Numbered from the stretch's first letter, positions 23,603-33,184 are shown. The stretch: DNA of 36,246 nucleotides from Clostridia bacterium (GCA_022797215.1 JAAWKD010000024.1:1-36246), one strand, 5' to 3'. Program-made: numbers and translations. Notes: a model not told the origin generated them from the letters alone.

Positions 23603-25348
23603 TTATTCAGAAGTAACATCATCACTATATCTTGCATCTCCATGCCAGTTACGTATACGATAGTATTTTCCAATAAAATTAGGTTGGGTCCATTCTAACT
23701 CATATATTGGTTCTTGAATTATTTTATGCTCTGCTTGCTCTATAACGCCCCATTTTCCATCTACCTTAATTCCTGCAAATCCATATTCATTAAATTCTGT
23801 TACCATTTCATATTCATTTTGAACAACCACATTGCCACTTTTATCAACAAATCCCCATTTATCATTTATCTTTTTTGCAAATAATTGATTGTTTGGGAAA
23901 ATATCTTTTGCTTCTAATTTATTTCCTGAAAAATCATAATAAGCAAAGTCTTTTTCTGATGCTAATAAAATATAATCTTTTCCTGTTGTAATAGTGGCAT
24001 TCTCTTGACTAGCAATTTTATGCATATTGCTACTATATAAATCGATTGTTTTTGTTTCTATTTTTTCTGCTTGCAAAATCTCAGTATCATTTAAACGGAA
24101 AATACTAGTATAAGCTAAATCCACTACTGATTTGCCTGAAATATCAATTACTCCATTCTTCCCGTCCTTCGCTACAATAAAGTAATCTCCTGGTAGATAT
24201 TCTATATAACTATAATCATTATCAATTACAACTTTTCCTTCTGCATCTACTACTTTATAAATATCATCTTGGTCAACTGTAATAAAATAATTACTATTTC
24301 CTGTTACTGTTTTACTAATAATTTCTTTATTTTCTATGGATGCGCCTTTTAAATCAAATAAGTATATATTTTCTCCTTTTTTAGCATCTATGTACAATCC
24401 TCCAAATGTAATATTATCATACTCTGTATTAACAATTGTTTCCCCTTTTTTAGAAACCACACCTTGTTTAGAATTTCTTTGTACAACAAACACATCGTTT
24501 AAAGAACTATATTGAATATCTTCATATTCATAATTTAAAATTACCTTTCTATTTTTTAATAACCCTGCTTGTCCATTTTTAAATGCAATAAAATATAATT
24601 CTTTCTCGTTTGCAATTCCAGTTACTCGCTCTAGCTCTGTATATTCAGGTTCTAAAATCATTTTTCCACGATAGTTCATATATCCATAACGATAACCATT
24701 ATCTGTTTTTTGGCTAACAATAAATCCTGTTGTTTTATTCTTAGATTTCTCATTATAATAATTATCAGATGTAATTGTTTCATATTCTGGCTTAATAAGC
24801 TCTTTTCCCTTTAGGTTAATAACTCCTAACTTTCCTTCATATTTAACAACAAAAGTACCTTCTTTATAATGTAAATTTGTAATTTCTTCATAAATTGGCT
24901 CTGTAATTTGCTTTCCTTCTAGATCAATTAACCCATATTTCCCATCTTTACGATAAACCAAAGTACTTTTTTCATAAGGCGTTGTTTCAATATTTGTTTC
25001 TACTGGAATAGTTTCAATTTTATCATATTCACTAAATAGTTGCTCTCCTCTATCATTAAAAGCCTTTGTGTCATACTCCTTTGCCTCTTTATCATATTCT
25101 CCAATGCAAACAAATACAGGTTTAGATGGATTAGGAATCTGAATTCCATTATATGTTGGTTCAATTATAATCTTTCCTGTTTTATCAATTACTCCATATT
25201 TTCCTTCTTGTACTAAAGTTGCATAATTGATTTCTTTTACTTCTTCAATTTGATAAGCATATTTCATCTCATTTACCGTATAAACTGCTACTATTGCAAT
25301 AATCACTATTATAATGCCTATCACAATCCATTTTACTTTTCCCTTCAT
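23603..25348 (-). CDS. Membrane-anchored WG-repeat protein
   Basis: A 581-residue protein with an N-terminal membrane segment (about 6-25). A long array of WG repeats follows, roughly a dozen copies of G-K-x-G-V/L-I/V-x-x-x-G-x-x-I-I/V-x-P-x-Y, for example KYGVIDKTGKIIIEPTYNG. WG repeats form beta-rich extracellular surfaces of unknown ligand. The start lies 23 bases after the CorC-type gene, so both probably share one promoter. The last residues depart from the repeat. Confidence 0.88.
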   Translation of the reverse strand: MKGKVKWIVIGIIIVIIAIVAVYTVNEMKYAYQIEEVKEINYATLVQEGKYGVIDKTGKIIIEPTYNGIQIPNPSKPVFVCIGEYDKEAKEYDTKAFNDRGEQLFSEYDKIETIPVETNIETTPYEKSTLVYRKDGKYGLIDLEGKQITEPIYEEITNLHYKEGTFVVKYEGKLGVINLKGKELIKPEYETITSDNYYNEKSKNKTTGFIVSQKTDNGYRYGYMNYRGKMILEPEYTELERVTGIANEKELYFIAFKNGQAGLLKNRKVILNYEYEDIQYSSLNDVFVVQRNSKQGVVSKKGETIVNTEYDNITFGGLYIDAKKGENIYLFDLKGASIENKEIISKTVTGNSNYFITVDQDDIYKVVDAEGKVVIDNDYSYIEYLPGDYFIVAKDGKNGVIDISGKSVVDLAYTSIFRLNDTEILQAEKIETKTIDLYSSNMHKIASQENATITTGKDYILLASEKDFAYYDFSGNKLEAKDIFPNNQLFAKKINDKWGFVDKSGNVVVQNEYEMVTEFNEYGFAGIKVDGKWGVIEQAEHKIIQEPIYELEWTQPNFIGKYYRIRNWHGDARYSDDVTSE

Positions 25349-25371
25349 TTAGCCACCTAAACCTTTCTATT

Positions 25372-26694
25372 TTATTCCTTCTCTTCTTCCTTTTTGGTTA
25401 TCTCTGGTTGGTTTTTACATACTTTTACCCATTTAATACGTCTATCTTCAATATGTTCTATTTTATAGGTTAATTTGTCATCTTCAATAATAGGATGTTC
25501 TTGCTCCTCTGGTAGTCTTCCTAGTTGTTCTATCAAATAGCCTGATAATGTCTCATAATCTCCTTCTGGCAAATCGATTTCTAAAATCTTCTTTACTTCA
25601 TAAAGAGAAATGCTACCTTCCATCAAGTAGGTATTTTCATCAAGCATCTTATATTCAAATTCTTCTTCATCATATTCATCAAAAATATTTCCTACTAACT
25701 CCTCTAAAATATCTTCCATAGTCAATAGTCCAGCGGTTCCACCATATTCGTCTACTACAATTGCCATTTGCATTTTACTAGTTTGTAATTCTTTGAAAAT
25801 CTCATCAATTGGTTTTGATTCTGGCACAAAATATGCTTCTTTTAAAATATCTGCTATCTTAAATTCTTGCCTTGTACTAACTAATTTTAATATATCTTTT
25901 AAATATAAAATTCCTTTGATATTATCAATACTTTCCTCATATACAGGAATCCTGCTATATTTATAATCATCAATTTCACTTAAAAGTTCATATATATTTT
26001 CGTTTATTTCAATGGCGAACATGTCTGTACGATGCATCATAATTTCGGAGGCTACAATATCATTTAAAGCAAAAACATTATTGATAATTTCTTTTTCTGT
26101 TTCTTCAATAACCCCTTTTTCTTCTCCTTGATCAATCATCATTTTAATTTCTTCTTCTGTTACAATCTCCTCTTCTTGCTCTCCTACACCAAACAATTTA
26201 GAGATTAAATTAGTAGACCAAGTTAAAAGTTTGACAAAAGGTGCTGTTACAATAGATATTGCTTTTATTACACCAATCGTTGCATAAGAAATTTTCTCAT
26301 AATATTTCATAGCTAATCTTTTTGGAACAAGTTCTCCAAATACTAATGTAAAGAATGATAGAATCATTGTAATGATGATAATTGAAATATTTCTCCAAAC
26401 ACCAATACTTAAAAATGGCATAGCACTATTTAAGACTGGAGCTAATTTATCTGCAAAAGCATCAGAGGCAAAAGCACTTGATAAAAAACCTGCTAGAGTA
26501 ATTCCAATTTGTATAGTTGCTAAGAACTTACTTGGATTTTTTAACATTCTTTGAATTTGTTTTGCTCTTTTATTTCCTTCTTTTGCTTTTTTTTCAATTT
26601 TAGCATCATTTAAAGAAATAAAGGCAATTTCAGTTGCTGCAAAATAAGCATTTAATAAAATTAAAATGACCAAAAATGCAATTTGTGAAAACAT
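25372..26694 (-). CDS. CNNM/CorC-HlyC family membrane protein
   Basis: A 440-residue protein in three parts: a DUF21/CNNM membrane domain (1-185, four hydrophobic segments), a CBS pair (about 200-325, with MMHRTDMFAIE and DEYGGTAGLLTMEDILEELVG) and a C-terminal CorC_HlyC domain (about 345-425). Related proteins export or sense Mg2+ or Co2+, or are named hemolysin-like from early work. The cation is not predictable here. GGAAG lies before ATG 26694, and a sigma-A promoter is found upstream. Confidence 0.92.
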   Translation of the reverse strand: MFSQIAFLVILILLNAYFAATEIAFISLNDAKIEKKAKEGNKRAKQIQRMLKNPSKFLATIQIGITLAGFLSSAFASDAFADKLAPVLNSAMPFLSIGVWRNISIIIITMILSFFTLVFGELVPKRLAMKYYEKISYATIGVIKAISIVTAPFVKLLTWSTNLISKLFGVGEQEEEIVTEEEIKMMIDQGEEKGVIEETEKEIINNVFALNDIVASEIMMHRTDMFAIEINENIYELLSEIDDYKYSRIPVYEESIDNIKGILYLKDILKLVSTRQEFKIADILKEAYFVPESKPIDEIFKELQTSKMQMAIVVDEYGGTAGLLTMEDILEELVGNIFDEYDEEEFEYKMLDENTYLMEGSISLYEVKKILEIDLPEGDYETLSGYLIEQLGRLPEEQEHPIIEDDKLTYKIEHIEDRRIKWVKVCKNQPEITKKEEEKE

Positions 26695-26744
26695 AAATCT
26701 TCCTTTCTTATCCTATGTTTTTTCTTATCTTTTTTATCGCTATT

Positions 26745-26774
26745 ATTATATTCCACAAACCACCGTAAAGTCAA
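26745..26774 (-). promoter_or_regulatory. Promoter of the CorC-type gene
   Basis: On the minus strand, TTGACT (26769-26774) and TATAAT (26745-26750) are separated by 18 bases. Confidence 0.75.
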
Positions 26775-26836
26775 TACTTTCCAACAAGTCTAGCATTTTT
26801 TAAGATCGCTACTTTTTATCCCATACTTATGGATTT

Positions 26837-28622
26837 CTAAAATCCTGTTTTAGGTAGCTTTTTTTCTTCTTTTTTTGGTGGTATTGGTGTTTTTTCATTT
26901 TCAATTGTTATATTTGTAGTTTCTTCCGCTTGAATAGAAATATTCACATTTTCACCAATTTTATATCCTTCTTTTGTTTTTATTTCTCTTATTTCATATT
27001 CTCCTATTCTCAAATTTTCTATACTTATCTTTCCTTTTTCGTCTGTTGTATAAGTTCCAACTACTCTTTCTAGGTCTTTGCTATATAGCTCAAAAGTAAC
27101 ATCACTTAATCCTATTTCATGATTGCTTTTATCTATTTTATGTATCTTTAGACTTCCTTTTTTCTTTTCATTTTTTATTTCTTGTACCTTAGTTTGATTA
27201 TACTCAATTTCTACATCTATTGCTTCTATCTTTAATACATAATCTTTATTCGTCTCTTTTTCTTTTAATTGATATTTTCCTATCATTAAATCTTCAAAAA
27301 ATATTTCGCCCATTTCATTTGTCCTTCCAGTTCGAACCATATTGCCGTCTATATCTAACAAATCAAAACTTACTCCTTCTATAGGCTTTTGAGTTTCTGA
27401 ATCTATTTTTATTACCTTTAGGTTTCCTTTCTTGTAGCTATTTGTAATGGTTTTAATTGTCGTTTTATTCCATTCTACCATAATTTCTAAGCTTTCTGTA
27501 TTTAAAATAAACTGTTCTCCTGTTGTAACTTCTCTTATCTTGTAATTTCCTGGATATAATCCTTCAAAATTGGCAATTCCTTCTTTATCTGTTGTTGCTT
27601 TTCCTAGTTGCTTATCATTTAGGTCTAATAATTCAAATGTTACATTTTCAATTGGTTGGCTTGTTTCTTCACTAATTTTTTTAATTTGTATTTTTCCTGT
27701 ATTGAAATCTACATCTAGTTTTATATTTTTAGAAAAAACATCATAAGCACTATAAGTAATTGCATAATCCTGTGTTCCTTTTATAGTAGTCTCACCATAA
27801 AAAATAGGATATGTCTTACACTTTGCTTTTACTGTTATATCCAGCTGTAGAGCTTTATTAGCTTGTGTTTTTGGTATCATTACTTTAAAGGTTTCTCCTG
27901 CTAAAAAAGAATTTTGTAGTTTACCTGTTTGATTAGCAATATAAATTCCATTTTTATTTCCATTTAGAATAGCGACTTCATAATTTCCAATATCGACATT
28001 AGCAGTCACCATATAGGTTTGCGAATAATGTTCTTTTTCTTCTACTAAACCTCCTTTTTTAGATACATTTAGTCCCGCTTCTTGTGGTATTTGTGTACCA
28101 TATAGCCCTATCTCTTTTAATTTTTCTATTGCTTTTACAAGTCTATTTCCTTTTGTAGATATTCCTCGATATAACTCCATACTTCTATTTAACATTACAC
28201 AGTAAACGGCTTGCTTAGTGACAAAATAGGCCTCTTCTTTTGAATTAACTCCCATTTCTTTTGGTGTTTTATATGGATACCCATTTACAATAGTTCTCCA
28301 TATTTGTATATAATCAATATCATTATTTTTAACATTTTGTAGTAATTTATCAATATCTACTCGATAATTTCCAGCCTCCTCTACACCATCTTTTCCGATG
28401 ACTAACACAATAAGCAGGATACTCTCCTTTGTCACTAGCATAACAAACGTAATTTGCTTCTATTGTATACCAAATATCATTCTCATAAAATTGCACATCT
28501 GTCTCAAAGGACTCCCCCTTTACCAAGTCTGCATATTTTAGCTCTGTTACTCCTAATACCATATTTTGAAATACGGAAATAAATATTATCATTAGTATCA
28601 ATACACTGATTATTTTTTTCAT
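26837..28622 (-). CDS. Thioester/SpaA-type LPXTG surface protein, joined by a CGG frameshift
   Basis: The zero frame from ATG 28622 has a signal peptide (1-24) and the start of a thioester (TQXA-type) domain, with AYCV at 70-73, then CGG at codon 76 and a stop after 90 aa. Skipping the C of CGG leads into 519 more residues: the rest of that domain with TKQAVY (likely the glutamine partner of Cys72) and four SpaA/Cna-B-like repeats (each with LDI-type start and G-x-Y-x-I/L-R/K-E). It ends at LPKTGF. Full length is 594 aa. No membrane helix or basic tail follows LPKTG, which sortase substrates normally have. A class D-like sortase gene is 64 bases upstream. Read as intact by recoding; a fresh mutation is the alternative. 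Confidence 0.75.
28395..28397 (-). other. In-frame CGG: proposed +1 recoding site in the surface-protein gene
   Basis: Minus-strand codons read GTT AGT CAT CGG AAA. Dropping the C gives CAT GGA AAA GAT GGT and opens 519 codons. The site lies four codons after the proposed thioester cysteine. Confidence 0.6.
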
Positions 28623-28686
28623 TGTTCTCTTGCATAATGTATTTTATAACTTCATACATCATGTACTCCTTTCTTTGTTTTATTTT

Positions 28687-29280
28687 CTAAAATACATCAT
28701 TAGTTTCTGATACTAGCATAGCTTGTACACATCTTCTGTATTCTCCTCGATTTTCCTCACAAGTAATTAAGGTTATCCTATTATCCTTTGTTGTTTCTAG
28801 ATAACTCCAATCGGTTTCTGAAATTACTTGATTCATTTGCACCTGATAAATTCTTTTACCTTTTTTAGTATAATAAATAATTTCATCTCCTAATTTTAAT
28901 TCTTTAATCTTTTGAAAAAAATTACATTGATACCCTCTATTGTGACCTGCTAAACATACATTTCCATCCCATTGATTAGATTCTCCAAAATGACCTACTG
29001 CTCTTAATAAAACTTCAGAGGTAGTACCTTCTTCAATATGGGCATTTAAGCCTATTTTAGGAATTTGGATTCTCCACTGATTGGATAAATTAGCTTGTAT
29101 AATTTGTCTTTGCGTTTGATTTTCAATTGGAATTTTTTTAGAATAGATAACTTTAGAATTTAAGTTATTATTTGAAAAAGCTATAAAAAAAATATTGAAA
29201 TAACCGAAATAAAAAATGACAAAAATGAAAATGGTAAGCAAGAAACTTAAGGTATCTAAGTTCCTTTTTGTATAACTCAT
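28687..29280 (-). CDS. Sortase (class D-like)
   Basis: A 197-residue membrane cysteine transpeptidase with an N-terminal anchor (about 12-35). Catalytic His113 is in LAGHNRGYQCNFF, Cys174 in RITLITCEENRG and Arg182 or 183 in the following EYRRCV. Length and the TLxTC form fit the class D group of Clostridia and Bacilli. It is the first gene before the LPKTG protein, its obvious substrate, and has its own promoter. Confidence 0.9.
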   Translation of the reverse strand: MSYTKRNLDTLSFLLTIFIFVIFYFGYFNIFFIAFSNNNLNSKVIYSKKIPIENQTQRQIIQANLSNQWRIQIPKIGLNAHIEEGTTSEVLLRAVGHFGESNQWDGNVCLAGHNRGYQCNFFQKIKELKLGDEIIYYTKKGKRIYQVQMNQVISETDWSYLETTKDNRITLITCEENRGEYRRCVQAMLVSETNDVF

Positions 29281-29345
29281 TACATGTCTTATACCTGCCT
29301 TTCTGTGAATAAAAATATATAAAATTGCAATTTTAAATTGACCTT

Positions 29346-29374
29346 ATTCTACTACGCTCTTATAAGTTTGTAAA
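29346..29374 (-). promoter_or_regulatory. Promoter of the sortase-surface protein operon
   Basis: On the minus strand, TTTACA (29369-29374) and TAGAAT (29346-29351) are 17 bases apart. Confidence 0.7.
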
Positions 29375-29375
29375 G

Positions 29376-29416
29376 AAAAATCGGTCGACATTACTTGACA
29401 AAATGCGACCAATTTT
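29376..29416 (-). terminator. Terminator of the two-component operon
   Basis: On the minus strand, AAATTGGTCG pairs with CGACCGATTTTT (arms at about 29406-29416 and 29376-29387) and CTTT follows, directly after the histidine kinase gene. Confidence 0.75.
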
Positions 29417-29431
29417 ACTAAGGCTTCTATC

Positions 29432-30961
29432 TCAATTACATAAGTTATCTGTAACTTTCTTTGCTTGAACGGCTAACTTAATATCAAAATAAAATTCTAC
29501 TCCATTAGGCTTATTCTCTACTCCATAGGCCTTTTTATAATTATTCTGAATTGCCTTTACCAGTGACAATCCTATTCCGCTTCCTCCATCTTCTCTATTT
29601 CTTGAACTATCTACTTTATAAAATCTGCCCCAAATTCTATCTAATTCTTCCTCTGCAATTTGATTGCCTGTATTAAAAACATACACTCTTGCCTTTTCTT
29701 CTTGTAATTCAATACTAACTTTTATTTGTTTTATGCCATTCTTTTCTTCTGTATGTTTTATGGCATTGGTAAAATAGTTCGTAACAATTTGCTCTATATA
29801 AAAGTCATCTGCATATGCACAAATAGACTCTTTATTCTCAAATATAACTTCTATCCCTTTTTCTTCTAACATAACGTGGCAGTTTTGGACAACTCCTTGA
29901 ATTAGTTCTACTAAATCAAATTCTTTGTCATGAAATTCCCTTTTGCCATATTCTAATTTCATAAGTTCTAACAATTGTTTTACTAAATTATCCATTTTAT
30001 TAGACTCGTCTAAAATCACTTCTGCATAAAACCTTCTAGATTCCTCATCACTATTGACATTTTCCACTAATCCTTCTGCATATCCCTGAATTAAAGCAAT
30101 TGGTGTTTTCAGTTCATGAGATACATCTGAAATAAACTGTTTACGCATTTCATCAATTTTAGATTTTTCTTCAATGTCTTTTTCAAGCTCTTTATTGTTA
30201 TCTCTTAGCTGCTTAATCGTTCTTTCCAATTTATCAGACATAGTATTAATGTTCTGTCCTAACTCATTAATTTCATCTCTAGAATCTTTGATACGATATT
30301 TCGCTGAAAAGTCTAGTTTTGCCATTTTAGTGGTAATATCGTTTAATTCTAAAATTGGTTCTGTAAATTTACGTGAAATAATAGAAACTGCTAGAGCTGC
30401 TATCATAATAGTTAAAAGTCCAATCAACATTAAAACATTATTTGAAATTTTAACGCTTTCTTCAATTGGTGCAACTGGAATTCTAATAAATAGACTATAG
30501 CCATTTACTAAATTCCCAGTTAATAAAATATATGTTAAGTTCGAGGTTTTATCTTCTACTCTACAAATTTGCATTTTTTCATCTTTGTATAATATAGAAC
30601 TTTGCTCTTGTTCTTTTAACTGGTTGCTACTTTGAATACGATTTAAAGTAGATAAGAAATCTCTATCTGTTGTAAATAAGATTAAATCAGTATCTGTTTT
30701 GATCAAAATGTCAAAATTATTAATAAAAGCGCTTCTACGAAGTTCATTTTCTAAATTTGTATTCAAATTAGGTGAGGTATAATGGTCATTAATTTTTTGG
30801 TATAATTTTTTGACAGTATTTGTCTTAGAATAAACATAGAAATTTTCTAGCACAATACTATTAATAAGTATTAAGCAAAGCACTAAAAAGATAATCACAG
30901 CACATAGTACTGCGAATAATCGAAATCGAACTGATTTAAACTTCTCTTTTAGCTTTTCCAT
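29432..30961 (-). CDS. Sensor histidine kinase
   Basis: A 509-residue kinase: membrane segment 13-35, an extracellular sensor region (about 40-170), second membrane segment 174-196, a HAMP linker, then HisKA with phosphorylated His282 in SDVSHELKTPIALIQGYAEGL. The ATPase domain follows, with TNYFTNAIKHT (N box), GGSGIGLSLVKAI (G2 box) and an F-box-like FYKVD. It starts two bases after the response regulator gene, so the two form one system. The signal is unknown. Confidence 0.95.
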   Translation of the reverse strand: MEKLKEKFKSVRFRLFAVLCAVIIFLVLCLILINSIVLENFYVYSKTNTVKKLYQKINDHYTSPNLNTNLENELRRSAFINNFDILIKTDTDLILFTTDRDFLSTLNRIQSSNQLKEQEQSSILYKDEKMQICRVEDKTSNLTYILLTGNLVNGYSLFIRIPVAPIEESVKISNNVLMLIGLLTIMIAALAVSIISRKFTEPILELNDITTKMAKLDFSAKYRIKDSRDEINELGQNINTMSDKLERTIKQLRDNNKELEKDIEEKSKIDEMRKQFISDVSHELKTPIALIQGYAEGLVENVNSDEESRRFYAEVILDESNKMDNLVKQLLELMKLEYGKREFHDKEFDLVELIQGVVQNCHVMLEEKGIEVIFENKESICAYADDFYIEQIVTNYFTNAIKHTEEKNGIKQIKVSIELQEEKARVYVFNTGNQIAEEELDRIWGRFYKVDSSRNREDGGSGIGLSLVKAIQNNYKKAYGVENKPNGVEFYFDIKLAVQAKKVTDNLCN

Positions 30962-30963
30962 TT

Positions 30964-31641
30964 TTATTTTACCTCAAACTTATATCCTACTCCACGCATT
31001 GTTTCAATATATTTTCCTTTTTTCCCCAACTTATGACGGATTTTCTTAATATGACTATCTATTGTTCTGGAATCTCCATAATAATCATAATTCCAAACAT
31101 TGTTCAAAATTTTATCCCTTGATAAAGCAATTCCTTGATTATCAATTAAATATTTTAATAGCTCATACTCTCTTAAGCTCATTTCAATTTGTTTATCTTC
31201 TACCTTAACAGTTCTTCCTTCTGGATCTATGGTAATTCCTCCAAAATCTTTGACTTCTGTTTTATCTCCCATAGTTCTTTTTAAAATTGCTTCTACTCTT
31301 GCTACTAAAATTTTAGGGCTAAATGGCTTGGATATGTATTCATCTACTCCTAATTCGAAGCCAAAAAGTTCGTCTTGTTCTTCTCCTCTGGCAGTAAGCA
31401 TCATAATAGGAACTTTAGAAGTTTGCCTAATTTGACGAAGTACAGACCATCCATCTAATTTTGGCATCATAACATCTAACAATATTAAATGAATTTGATT
31501 TTGATTTTCTTCAAATATTTTAAGTGCTTCTTCTCCATCTCCTGCTTCTAAAATACTATAGCCTTTTTGTGCTAAGAAATCCTTAATTAATTTTCTCATT
31601 CTTGACTCATCATCTACTACTAAAACAGTAATATTGTTCAT
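30964..31641 (-). CDS. OmpR-family response regulator
   Basis: A 225-residue regulator. The receiver domain has Asp56 (LILLDVMMPKLDG) as phosphate acceptor and Lys in YISKPFSPK. The C-terminal winged helix has REYELLKYLIDNQG and GDSRTIDSHIKKIRHKLG and ends with the usual GVGYKFE. It is encoded first in the two-component operon. It could control the adjacent sortase/surface-protein operon, but no binding site was identified. Confidence 0.95.
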   Translation of the reverse strand: MNNITVLVVDDESRMRKLIKDFLAQKGYSILEAGDGEEALKIFEENQNQIHLILLDVMMPKLDGWSVLRQIRQTSKVPIMMLTARGEEQDELFGFELGVDEYISKPFSPKILVARVEAILKRTMGDKTEVKDFGGITIDPEGRTVKVEDKQIEMSLREYELLKYLIDNQGIALSRDKILNNVWNYDYYGDSRTIDSHIKKIRHKLGKKGKYIETMRGVGYKFEVK

Positions 31642-31715
31642 AGCTTTTTCGCCCTTTCCTAGTAATTATTGATTACTATTTTATCGTTTTTTTATGTCCT
31701 AAGTGTGAACAATTT

Positions 31716-32378
31716 CTAACTATTTCGGGCAATTAGAGCCTTTATTTTAATCCCTTGCTCTGAGAACATTTTCTCATGTTCTGTTTCTATATTCTCCCAA
31801 AATTCAGGTTCTTGATGTAGGTTTCTAGTAACTTTTTCTATTTTAAATCCAGTTTGTTCAAAATATCCAATACTTTCTTCAAATAAGTTATCATCATCCG
31901 TCTTAAAATAAATCGTTCCATCTTCTTTCAAAATTTGTCTATATTTTTCTAACTGTCTTGTATGTGTTAACCTTTTTTTATGGTGTTTTCCCCTTGGCCA
32001 AGGATTACAAAAGTTAATGTAAATTCTATCCACACTATCTTGCTCACTAAGTATCATTAAAATTCGTTCAATGTCAAATCTCGTAAGGAGTACGTTATCA
32101 ATTTGTCTATTTTGTTCTTGATAAATTTCCTCAACTTTTCTTTTTGCTAGACCTAGCATTGGATCTACTAAATCAATACCTATATAATTATTTTCTGGAT
32201 GTTTACAAGCTATTTGTGAAATAAATCCACCTTTTCCACAACCTAATTCTACATATAATGATTGTTCTGGTCTTGCAAATTCTTGTCTCCACTTTCCTTT
32301 TAATGTTTCTGCCACTTCTCTATAGAACTTACTTTCTTCTAGTTCCTTTCTCGCCCATGGTTTATATCTTATTCTCAT
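31716..32378 (-). CDS. trmB: tRNA (guanine-46-N7)-methyltransferase TrmB
   Basis: A 220-residue SAM enzyme that makes m7G46 in the variable loop of tRNA. It carries VELGCGKGGFISQIA, YIGIDLVDPM, the signature INFCNPWPRGKHHKKRL and LKEDGTIYFKTDD. Shine-Dalgarno AGGAG lies upstream of ATG 32378, inside the end of plsC (17-base overlap). Confidence 0.97.
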   Translation of the reverse strand: MRIRYKPWARKELEESKFYREVAETLKGKWRQEFARPEQSLYVELGCGKGGFISQIACKHPENNYIGIDLVDPMLGLAKRKVEEIYQEQNRQIDNVLLTRFDIERILMILSEQDSVDRIYINFCNPWPRGKHHKKRLTHTRQLEKYRQILKEDGTIYFKTDDDNLFEESIGYFEQTGFKIEKVTRNLHQEPEFWENIETEHEKMFSEQGIKIKALIARNS

Positions 32379-32982
32379 TCTTTCCTTCTCCTGTTTTTTC
32401 TCTTTGTGCTTTTATTAATAATTTTCTTACTTCATCTTCTAATAATTGATTAGCTTGTTTTAAGTCCATTTCACCTATATTTATGGGATCCCCAAATTCA
32501 ATTCTTAATCCATGAAATGGCAAATATTTTCCATGAATTGCAAAGGGAATGATTTTGCTATTGGTTTCTTGTGCTAATGTTACCGCTCCTCTTTTGAAAG
32601 GAAGTAGCAGCTTTTGAGTATAATTTCTAGTTCCCTCTGGGAAAATTCCCACTATCTTATTTTGATTTAAAATATCAATAGCAAACTTAAAGGAGTCTTT
32701 ATGTATTTTTCCACTATGTACAGGTAATGTCCCTGCATGTTTCATAAAAAATCCACGAATTCCAGTAAAGAAAACATCTTTCGCTAAAAAGTGAATCTTT
32801 CTTCTTGTCCCACAACTAACTAAAACTGGATCAAATAACATTTTGTGATTTCCTGCTAAAATGAATCTTCCTTCCTTTGGAATAACTTGTTTGTTGATAA
32901 TTTTAGGTTGATATACTATTTTTAATAAAAAAGAGGCTATTGGTTGTACCAATGTGTACATCCAAGTAGATACTTTTTTCAT
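32362..32982 (-). CDS. plsC: 1-acyl-sn-glycerol-3-phosphate acyltransferase (PlsC)
   Basis: A 206-residue membrane-associated acyltransferase that makes phosphatidic acid. Motif I is NHKMLFDPV (NHx4D, His46), motif III is GIFPEGTRN, and the HGKYLPF region follows. The start at ATG 32982 is preferred over 32997 because GAGGAG lies seven bases before it. The transcript continues into trmB by overlap. A sigma-A promoter is present upstream. Confidence 0.92.
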   Translation of the reverse strand: MKKVSTWMYTLVQPIASFLLKIVYQPKIINKQVIPKEGRFILAGNHKMLFDPVLVSCGTRRKIHFLAKDVFFTGIRGFFMKHAGTLPVHSGKIHKDSFKFAIDILNQNKIVGIFPEGTRNYTQKLLLPFKRGAVTLAQETNSKIIPFAIHGKYLPFHGLRIEFGDPINIGEMDLKQANQLLEDEVRKLLIKAQREKTGEGKNENKI

Positions 32983-33033
32983 GTTCCATCTCCTCATTTG
33001 TTTTTACTATTTTTTCAAACCTTGCATAAAGGT

Positions 33034-33062
33034 ATTTTAGCATATTTTGTGTTGGTTGACAA
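33034..33062 (-). promoter_or_regulatory. Promoter of plsC-trmB
   Basis: On the minus strand, TTGTCA (33057-33062) and TAAAAT (33034-33039) are 17 bases apart. Confidence 0.75.
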
Positions 33063-33115
33063 GGTTGAATAGCACAGAAATTAAGTAATATATGAATGAA
33101 ATCTATGTCTAACTA

Positions 33116-33184
33116 GTGACTTTAATTTATAAATATGATATAATTTTTTAGTATCAGTTTACAAAAAATTCAACAATATTGTTG
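33116..33184 (+). promoter_or_regulatory. Promoter and downstream palindrome for the 33358 gene
   Basis: GTGACT (33116-33121) and TATAAT (33139-33144) are 17 bases apart. A perfect 14-base palindrome CAACAATATTGTTG (33171-33184) follows the expected start, so it would lie in the leader as an operator or hairpin. The rest of the 360-base gap 32998-33357 shows no gene other than two possible tiny leader peptides (33311, 33318). Confidence 0.6.

Noticed and set aside
610..28397. Sequencing error as sole cause of the three frame breaks
   Set aside because: Not excluded, but a base error at CGG would also break frames at the roughly thirty CGG trinucleotides in other phases, and it would not explain the lack of CGG as an Arg codon.
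610..28397. Three independent pseudogenes
   Set aside because: Possible since all three are accessory genes, but each has only one lesion, always a C before an in-phase GGN, with long intact sequence after it.
28497..28662. Overlapping frame starting ATGATG with AGGAG just before the surface-protein gene
   Set aside because: About 50 codons out of frame with the signal peptide, no recognisable content; at most a leader peptide for translational coupling.
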